Below are positions 48,857-64,000 of a stretch of 64,000 nucleotides of DNA, piece by piece. The notes under the pieces are model-generated. The model was not told where the DNA came from and searched no databases. It worked only from the letters and a program-made list of their open reading frames with translations. Each line of letters starts with the position of its first letter. Position 1 is the stretch's first letter. A program made the translations under genes and the position numbers. Source of the DNA: Atopsyche davidsoni (Eukaryota > Arthropoda > Insecta > Trichoptera > Hydrobiosidae); contig JAILWY010000023.1 of NCBI GenBank assembly GCA_022113835.1, forward strand, positions 2,108,001-2,172,000. Reading direction: 5' to 3'.

Positions 48857-51800
48857 CTACCGCCGGTCTGTCTTTCCGACTCCCCGCTTGCCAGAGAACA
48901 GATGCTTGGGCATTTTGGTTCCGATGAAGCGATCGGCCTCTCCCTTGAGACCCTTCTTCTTCACCTTCTTGCTGATGGCCTTTTGACTTATCCTGTGCAG
49001 ACGTGACTTCATCTGGAAAATATAAAGATTGCATTTATAACACTGACACTTGCAATGTTGGAACACATCACCATTGGTAAAAATGAATGTAGGTGTTACT
49101 GTAATCCTCAATTTCTACTATTTATAACTTTTTACCATTTCTAACGATAAAGATTTCTTTGTTACTTTAGATATCTAATTTCAGATAATTTGAAAGAGTA
49201 GTCTAACACCTTGCTCTGTAAGTCAGGAATGGCAAACAATTGTTTCTTAAACAATTGCAAATCAAGTCTGAATAACAAGATCTCCCACATTAACTTGGCT
49301 GTTTACAAGGAAATCACAGAAAACCTGTTTCAGAGATGAATTTTCCTTAAAAGGTTTGCTTTCTCTTTTAACCTAGAGACACACATTAATAGATATGATA
49401 AGTGCGCTCACCGCCAAGTCCTTGACTCCTTGCTCGTCCCTGGGTACTACGCTCATGCCGCGTCCACGACTTAGAGACCTCGGCTTCTCGGTGATCTCCT
49501 TTCCAGCAGACATGGCGCGAGCGCGCTTGGCAGCCGGCCCACGGGATATGGAACGAGATCGCGTGCGAGCAAAGTGTGTGTTTTCTGTTTCCGACATATC
49601 CACTCCTGTAAGAAATAAAAAAGTTGCAAAATAGAATCAACACATAGGAAAGCCAACAATATCAAATTTGTAATGATATTTATGAGCGTCCTTACCCAGT
49701 TGCTCCATCTCGCCAACAAGCTTGGCGACAGAGCGATCCTTTGCCTTGGCCATGGAGTTGCGGGGCATGATGGGCTTGGTGGACTGCTTCACCAGTCGCG
49801 ATTCCCCCTTCATGATGGCTCTCTTGTTTCTGAAATACAAACAAAATGACAGTTACTCTCTTTAGTTTCCAGTGTGTTTCGACAGGCTGTGGTTATTGTA
49901 GCACATGTTTAAATTATTGTCTTTACATTTAACATATATATTTAAAACTTGGTATCCAGAATTCTATATGAATTAAACCTAAATTTTAAAATACAGACCT
50001 GATCTGTACAGCCAGTTCCTTGATTTCTCTCATGGTTTCATCAAGTTCTATCTTAGGCACAGCATACATGCCTGCCGCTTCTCTCAGGTCTTCGTCTCTC
50101 TCTAGCTCAGCCAGTTTCTATAACAATACACACATAAGAATTTATTTATTGAATTTGTCATGCTATTGATAATTTTACAATATTTAAATAGCAGATAAGT
50201 TATAGTAAAGCAGTTAACTAACGGCAAATATTTCAGGATCAATGTAGTCTGCAACGTTGTGTCCTTCCCAGAATTCTGGGATGATATCGTGTCTCTCTTC
50301 CTCTGGAATCTCTGCATAATTCTTTTGTAAGTCTGTAAAAAAAAAAAAGGGAAAAATAAGATTTTCTGACAAATTATATCAAAGTAACAGTATTTAACAA
50401 TCGACAAAAGCAATGAAACATTGCCTATAGACACAGTGATTATATGACAAAATATACTGTTAGTGTATTTCATTAAAATTTACTTAAAAAAATATTGTAA
50501 TTACCCTGCTTGATTAATTGGGTACGTAGATAGAAAAGCATGCACAGATCTCAAATTGACTAGATTTCACTAAGTGAAAATGCTAAGTTGCTTTTTTAAA
50601 CTTACCCAGCACATAGTCGTCTCCCTCCTCTTGCTCAATGTCTCTCTCCAACCTTCTTTTTTTAGCGGCGGCAGCTCGCTTCTTCTCTGCCACGTTGGCT
50701 GGAATGAAGGGCAAACGCTCCTTGCCATCTCGAGCCGTCGGCTGAGCTACATGAAGTCGATTTAAAATGCCATCCACCTAATGGATTCAATACAAATATA
50801 TTAATCACTTGAAAAACTAAATGTCAAAAAATTATATCCACAAAAAGTTTTCAACCTTACCTTCTTAGTTCTCATTTTAGTGTCTACTCTGAAACCCAGC
50901 AGCCTTTCGCAGGCCTCAATCTTAACTTCTTGCACGCCCTCTCCCGAAATGGTGGACATCGTCAGGACAGGAATCTCCACTTGCTGAGGTTCACCACTGA
51001 AACAATGGAGCACAATAAGTAAAAAATAATATTTATTATCCTTGCAAATAAGACTCAATTAAAAAAGTAGTTATTGATATTGAAAAGTACTGACTTATCA
51101 GTGCGGGGTGCAGAACCTCGGAGACGTTCCTCAAAGGCAGTAATGAGCTCCTGCTTGTGCGCTGGCAACTCATCTACACGGACAACGTCCACTTTGTTAA
51201 TGACCACCACCAGGGGTTTGTTGGTGAACAGTGGCCTGATGCTGTCAAATAAGGATATCTGCAATAAAAAATTAGGTTAATTAACAAACATTAGATGAGA
51301 ATTTTTTAAAAGCGTCTTTAGTGTGAGACTCTGACAGCTTACCTGCTCCTCAAGGCTGTGTCCGCATTGCTCGCTCACGTCCATAAAGTACAGGGCGCAG
51401 GCTCGTAGATGGGCAAGAGCCGTCACAGCCTGCATCTCAATCACGTTTCTATCCTCCAGCGGGTGATCCAAAATTCCCGGAGTATCCAGAACTTGCCAGC
51501 GGAGGTATCTATAATCCATGTGTCCTACGTAGAGACTTTTCGTTGTGAAAGCGTACGGTTGAACTTCTACATCAGCTCGGGTAATCTAAGTAAAGAAAAA
51601 CTCTTTAAATATTAACAAAAAAAATATTTCAAAATAATCTATTGATGAACGGTATAGATGGTTTGCATTTGTATGGTATTTAGTAATAATTACCTTGTTT
51701 ATGAAACTGGATTTGCCTACATTGGGGAAGCCACAGATGATGATACTTCTAGTGTATGGGTCTATGGAAGGTAATCTGGAGAGATGTTGACGAACCTATA

Positions 51801-52748
51801 ATAATAACAAACTTCTGTCAATGTAATAAATTAAATGGATTAACATAGTAGAGTAATAATAGTGTGAAGAGGGGTACAGTGAACCGCTGAGTATGCATTA
51901 TTTAACAAATGTGGGTAATTACCTGCTCCAAGTAGGTGAGGTTGGCACCCTGCCTCTTCATGATGGTGGCCATCCTACCGAGGGCAGCGCGCTTGAGTTG
52001 TTTGCATCGGTACAAAGTATCTCCGTATTTCAACAACCGAACGTAGTCTTTCGCCACACTACACAAAGAATTATTCAACACGTGAAATAAAAAATTAAGA
52101 ATCAAGAAAAGGATATTATTCAATGCATGTAGACACCCGATCTCACTTCTATGTTGATTGTCTGGTATCCAAAAATTTTACCACACTATCTAAACTTTTT
52201 TCTCCCAACAAGTTGGTTTTGGACACAATAAGTGTTGGTATCAAAGGTGCTAAATTATATCGGCCTCAAAAATGATTTATTATTAAGCTAATCTACTTAT
52301 TGCATGGATAAATTTCATACTTGTCAATGAGATGCCTAGCGGTGTTGAGCTGACCGAGACCGAGTTTGTAATGGTCCTTGTCATAGAGAACGTTCATAAG
52401 ATCTGCGTAGAAGGGATGGACATCGTCTAGCTTCGGGAACTCTTGGATGATCCGAGAAAGTCTGTCGTGGAAATTCTGTTGTGTAAATTTCACTTTTCGC
52501 ATGTAAAAACCGCGAATTCTCGATATCTTGTAGTGCTTGTGAACAACAGTTGGAGTCTTTCGCTGAGTCTTCGATAGCATAACATCTATAAACTCCTATA
52601 AACAAAAACGATATCAATGTGGCAGTTTGACATTTAAGGTTATATTTTGACATTTTAGTTGGTTATTCTTGAGATGTTAGGAGAGGATTCGTGCACTCAC
52701 CTTCGCGGTAGGGACCACCGCGATCTTTTTAAAATTGTATAAACTCAT
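48857..52748 (-). CDS. Nog1: Nucleolar GTP-binding protein 1 (NOG1/GTPBP4)
   Basis: Complete, 13 exons on the minus strand: 52748-52701, 52595-52321, 52058-51923, 51795-51694, 51585-51343, 51258-51095, 50996-50861, 50777-50606, 50332-50223, 50117-49999, 49829-49696, 49605-49412 and 49012-48857; 662 residues, close to the animal family length. All phases agree. It begins [16 protein letters not shown] like NOG1 orthologues. The GTPase motifs are intact: P-loop GFPNVGKS at 175-182, DTPG at 221-224 and NKVD at 289-292, preceded by the circular NOG1 context [19 protein letters not shown]. The basic tail ends [20 protein letters not shown] and on. NOG1 acts in the nucleolus in 60S pre-ribosome maturation. 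The segment after NKVD ([20 protein letters not shown]) is longer than in vertebrates. Exon 6 uses the weak donor AA|GTCAGT. Confidence 0.96.
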
Positions 52749-53400
52749 TTTGATGGATCTGTTTCACTTATAAGCTTAAAATAATATTTTCTCGATAACG
52801 AGAAACTGCGCTAAAGAGCGCACCGCACAACACGTGCTGGAAAGGACTTGCTGATGTAGCAGTGTTGCTACACCAAAAAAATATAAATGTGCGAGTAATA
52901 TAAAATAATAACAAAAGCAATTTCATTATAAAAACAAAAGCAATATCTTGGCCTTCATTTTGAATGAAAATAATTTAATTAAATTAATTTTATTTTTTCA
53001 TTTGAAACTTATCCCACACATTCATCGAAAAAATCATCATAACTTATTGGATGAAGTATTGCCACACGTAAGAAAAAAGTAAAACTATATGCTTTTCATG
53101 TATGAAAAGTTACTGCTTGGGTATTTTTAAGAAAAGTTTTAAAACCTTTTACTTTATTTGTTAGTAAAAAAGAGAAGATTCATAAAGTGAATAATAAAAA
53201 AATAAAAAGTTATAAACATCCAGAAAAATTCAGGAAATTTTGCAGTTTTCTTTTAAAAAAACGGAGAAAGTATAATAATAAAACAATTGCAAAATAGTTT
53301 TTTTAAACATTTATTATCCACCTAAAATCATTATAATTCATAGACATGGTTATTTATTATTAACAGAGTGGTGGTACAACACCAATTTTATAACTTTACA

Positions 53401-53541
53401 TTAAAGTTTCAAGTGCGATGTTGGAACCCATCTCAAGATATCGTCCTTCATTTCACAGCATGCTAACGGTACAACCGAGTATTTAGTCTTTACTACATCA
53501 TACTCTTCAGATAATCGCTTCCGGTTCTTGAATGTGTAAGC
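53401..53541 (-). CDS. Orphan 3'-terminal exon, unassigned
   Basis: A 141-base minus-strand segment begins right after an acceptor (tttttttatgttggtag), in phase 0, and runs 46 codons to TAA at 53401-53403. It reads AYTFKNRKRLSEEYDVVKTK and ends ILRWVPTSHLKL. Composition and even codon use look genuine, and the only stop is the final one. No upstream exon that fits was found between it and Cul1. I do not recognise the family. It may be the end of a gene whose other exons I missed, or an alternative 3' end of a gene starting beyond the right edge. Confidence 0.45.
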   Translation of the reverse strand, partial: AYTFKNRKRLSEEYDVVKTKYSVVPLACCEMKDDILRWVPTSHLKL

Positions 53542-54968
53542 CTACCAACATAAAAAAATTCTAACCTTTTGTTTAAGTAGAAACCTTAAGTGACAATACA
53601 TCTAGTGAACATGTACCATGTTTATCTGATAATTTCTAAAAAAATTGTAATAACATAGTCCGATAACTAGCACAAACCAGAATTTATACCACTGAATTAA
53701 TAAATTAAACATTAGTAATTTTTATAAAACGAAATTTCTAAAATTTAGCTATGAATAACACTATCTACAAATTATAGTAAAGACAATGCAGTTTTTTTTA
53801 TTTCAAGAGGCATTGCATTGGGGAAATATCAAATAATCATATTGTACATTTTTATATTATTGGCATCATTTTGTATATTAATTCACTCAAGCTCAAGTAC
53901 TTTATTACTCATTAATTTATATCAGATTAACCCTTTATAGGACAAAGCTATTGTTAAAGTTGACGGAGAAATTCCATGTGGAGTTTGCTGAATGTTTAAA
54001 TGGTTTGTAGAGATTTTTAAGACTTTTTTTGGAACGAGACAATGTTGAACATTTGAAATATCATGGGTCAATTTTATTATTTTTCATTTTAAGTATGGAG
54101 TACTTCAAAACAAACCTAAAAACAATTAGGTTGATTTTTGATTCATGTTAGTTTATATAATTATCTGCCTTTTACATTTTACAATTTGTTTCATAGCCAT
54201 GACAAACATCATTATAAAGTACTAATATATGTATTTTATGCTTATATGTATGGTTGTAATAATAATGAAAAAAGTATTTAATGCTGTACTGTCAGTATTA
54301 TTGTATTATAATTAGACAACGTAAGTTAATTTATACAAATTAAAAAAAAAAACAATCTCAAAACTGAATTGCTGAGAAAAGTCTTGTCCTATAAAGAATT
54401 AAAGAAAGGAAAAAAAATTGCGAGGTATTAAATGTCAACTAAACCATAAAAACAATCCCATTTCAAAGTTGGTATATAATATACATTATGTAACAATATT
54501 ACATATCACAACTCCACAATATAAACATCTCACATTCCAAGATTCTTGAGAGGTTTGTCCCTAATTTTTTTATATATATTTACAACACTCATTGAATTAA
54601 AAGTAGAACGGTTTTATAATATTATTAAGATATATCAGTTGGTACTTTTGTATGCATTTATAAAATAATTCTATACACTGACACATAGGAATCTTCTCTT
54701 ATAATTTCTTCACTTTCGACTATGAATAGATCTTAGATTCTTTTGATATTAAATAAAATTAAATGACAAATAAAATAAAAGTTATATCTTTTAATCAACT
54801 GCTCTTAAAATGATAAAAAAATAATAAGTATAAATAAAGGATAGCATTAAATTAAATATTCATACGCCGACGATGAAGAAACTTGTAAATATTATATCGG
54901 CTCTGGGCTAAAATATATTATACAATGATGATATTAGAAATGGATGAAATGTTTTGATGTTGCCTTCA

Positions 54969-54998
54969 TTACTTTGGGGCCCAAGGAGGGACGCCGTT
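54969..54998 (-). CDS. Possible tiny terminal exon
   Basis: After a good minus-strand acceptor (tctttttcattag) a phase-0 frame reads NGVPPWAPK and stops at TAA (54969-54971). The block is GC-rich against an AT-rich background. Ten codons are too few to assign. It is in the same phase as the orphan exon at 53401-53541, so the two could be alternative ends of one transcript. Confidence 0.25.
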   Translation of the reverse strand, partial: NGVPPWAPK

Positions 54999-57650
54999 CT
55001 AATGAAAAAGAAGTCTACTTATTATCTAATTGGAGAAAGTTATAGATTCTGTGTAGAGAAAAAATGTTTTTAGCTTATGAATAACAGAGTAATTTTAATA
55101 TATTGGTAAAAAAAAAAAAAAAAAAACTAAAATTATCGTTAATTATAAACATTTAGCTTTAGTGACCGCATAAATTCAATTCCATTTTGAAAATCTTTTC
55201 TATAAATCAATTTTAATTAAACGAAACCACAATTTTACAAATTTAACAAAGTTATTTATCACAATAAAACATATACATAAATGAAAATTGAATATTACTT
55301 ATCAATACAAAATAGTTGAGAAAAACTGCTTCTTTTTCTTCCAAGTTTATGGTAATAGAACCAAACATATTAAAGAATTCGCAATACTGCAACAAATTTC
55401 GAGATGCTAACATAAAGATCAAGTACAAAAGTGATTTGAATGAATGCAAATAACAGGAGTTAACAGCCACATGAGGGTTGTTGAAAATAAAGACTCATTA
55501 GCGACCGGTTATTGCTAATATTTAATTACTATTTAGTAAAATCTAACCTAACTTTATACAAATTAAGAGTAAAAATTAGAAACTCTTACAACACGTCAGC
55601 AATGCAGCGTCATGCCACTCGAATAAAATTTGTCATAATTTTTTCAAATCAATGTTAAAAATATCTTTTTATGTAAATAATCAATAACAAATGAAGATTC
55701 TGGAAGAAAAAACTGGACACAACAAATGTTTAAATGCAGCAACGGGCAGTGAACATTTATAAACCTCATTACCAGAACACCCATCAGGTTAATGTATTAT
55801 TGTTTGGCGATATTTTATAAAGATAGCATTGGCCTCTTTGTTTCTATGGTCTTCAAATATCGATCTGAACAATGTTACAATAAGAGTGGGTTTTTAATGG
55901 ATAGTAGTGAAAGAAATAAAATATTGAAAAAAAATACTAAGGCTAGCACTGCACTGCGGTAAGTGTGATAAGATGATTGTATTAAATATGAGATTAAACA
56001 ATTAATACTTCTACTAAAAAAAAGTCCTTTTAATATATGAAATTTTTGATATCAGCGTAAAAATATAATTATTATGCGATACATATCAGAAAGAACTGCA
56101 GATTTCATACAAAATTGTTCCCCCATTAGGTATACTAGACATTATACAAACTTAGTATACTGAACAAATAGTTTTAAAAACACTAGACCTCCGCTTTTAC
56201 ATCTTAACCTCATCACAGGGGTGCAGAAACCTGGCAAAATATTTTTAAAAAATCTTATTTAAACATGAATTTTAACTGGGATTTCATACTTTAACATAGG
56301 GAGTAGTTATAATAAATTCACATAATTTATATATTTTAAAATAGTTCAGTACATATATTTTTTCAATTGTATCTCATTGAAAAATAAGGTTAAAAATAAC
56401 ACAGATTATTACAATCACACAGAACCATAGAAACTCATTTACGGTGCGAGTGAAAAATGTATATTCGTTTCTATTAGTAAAATTTCACATTTTATTTCTG
56501 CAGAATGTAGAACTTGCTATAATTCGTACTAAATTTTATAAACAGTAAATCTCAATTTTTTTAAATCACAAGGGGGGAAGCATAATATTAACTCAGGGGT
56601 CCAGGAAAATATCCAAACAATAATTTTGATACAGTTGAAGCCATTGTTTCAGTCGAAAACATTGATCAAATATATTCTACTTGTGGAGAGATCGATGCAG
56701 ACCTTAAGAAGTGTCAGAATAAGAAATAGTGAGACGTTCTCGCTTCTCATGAATCAACAGGCAATAGGTAAAAATAAACAGTGAAGAGCTTATCGTATAC
56801 AGTCGTCACTTCAAAAAGTGTGCATATGGAAATTTTTTAAATTACTTACCTTCAAAGTGCCAACCGACAAGAAAGTTAATTATAAAATAGCATTATTTTT
56901 ATTTATTACATGAATTATTTTATTTTTATTAACTTATATCAAAAAGTTTAAATAAATCTCCTTAAATTTTATAGAAAAGAAGGAGCTTATCTGTAACTTG
57001 TTAAACTAACTCATTGTATCATAAAGGAGGTTAAATTTATAAAAAGTTCAACTGATTCCTCAGCATCACGTGCGAAGTATTTACAGCGAATGAATAACAA
57101 ATTAAATTTAACAAATTTGGTTGAAAAATAATAAAATTATAACTGTAAAATTAGAATTAAAAAAAAAAAACCGATATCCATGTACGCAGCAAATAACTTA
57201 GTAATTAAGAATGTTTCCACTAGCAATGTTATTCACACTAAAAAATCCCAATTATTTCCGAAATAAATTATGTGTCTAATATCAACAAAAATTAAAGTAA
57301 AAGCTATAAAAATCATTGCAGAAAAAATATGCTGCTTACATATATATGTAATTCTTTACGCACGTCAAAGAGTAGGCATAAGTAAACTATTCATAGCATA
57401 AAAATAAATAAAAACATTAGTACATATTTTTTTACTTTTATAAATTTTTTCATGATTAACAAAGTACCATAATAAAAGGAGATACTTCTATAAGTCGTGT
57501 TTTCACCCCTATCAAAATGGAAATAAACAGGGTGGAGGCATGTAAGGAAGCATCGGCACTAAGAAGGTAACGTAATAAGATGCGTTCTCCCCGGAATAAC
57601 GATACGAGTGCAAAATTGGTGTGACCAAGAGCAAAATCCGGTCGCGAGGA

Positions 57651-63790
<6,140 letters not shown>

Positions 63791-64000
63791 CTGAAAAAAT
63801 ATGTATTGTTACTAGTTGAGTATTTAGTTTATATTATCAACCATTCCAAATTTACTATAAAAATATTCAAATACTTATTATATATATCATTAAATCAGAG
63901 ATTCTCCTTTTATAGGTTTTATTTCGAACTTTAAATTTAAATGCGAGAAGCATATGCTTTAATTAAGGACACAAATCACATTGAAATATATTTTTGAGGC

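Larger units (their letters stand above)
52870..57640. other. AT-rich interval between Nog1 and Cul1
   Basis: Very AT-rich DNA containing only the two orphan exon candidates listed separately (53401-53541 and 54969-54998). The right part may be the Cul1 3'UTR. Poly(A)/poly(T) runs occur near 54345 and 55110. No other coding signal was found. Confidence 0.6.

Overview
The window is nuclear DNA from an insect. It is AT-rich, its genes are split by canonical GT-AG introns, and it carries an Osiris (DUF1676) gene, a family confined to insects. Lepidoptera is my guess from the general style of the repeats, but nothing here proves it. No bacterial, plasmid or viral genes were recognised. All gene models were joined by hand from splice sites and reading phase.

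Layout, left to right. 52-1017 (+): the last three coding exons of Lasp (linker plus SH3 domain), followed by about 6 kb of AT-rich DNA with TA microsatellites. 7097-11012 (+): a complete five-exon gene for a 177-residue THAP zinc-finger protein. 11.0-26.2 kb: mostly repeat-derived sequence with a few exon-like islands that fit no complete gene (11.6-12.9 kb minus; 14.3 and 16.5 kb plus) and a GC-rich island near 20 kb. 26.3-47.6 kb (+): an Osiris gene with a textbook TATA/Inr promoter, a tiny 5'UTR intron and six coding exons (372 residues) spread over 21 kb. Its introns hold a hAT MITE, LINE fragments, and one of two copies of a MITE carrying telomere-like CCTAA repeats. 48857-52748 (-): Nog1, complete in 13 exons (662 residues). 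57651-63790 (-): Cul1, 17 exons; its first coding exon lies beyond the right edge. Between and beside Nog1 and Cul1 are three minus-strand segments that look like 3'-terminal exons without a recognisable parent gene.

The genes do not form a pathway. Lasp acts in actin organisation, the THAP protein probably binds DNA, the Osiris protein is a secretory/membrane protein of cuticle-forming cells, Nog1 is a nucleolar GTPase of 60S ribosome assembly, and Cul1 is the scaffold of SCF ubiquitin ligases. I found no clear new multi-gene system. The most unusual signals are the tandemly repeated splice donor after Osiris coding exon 5, the telomere-like repeats inside a MITE family, and the orphan terminal exons.
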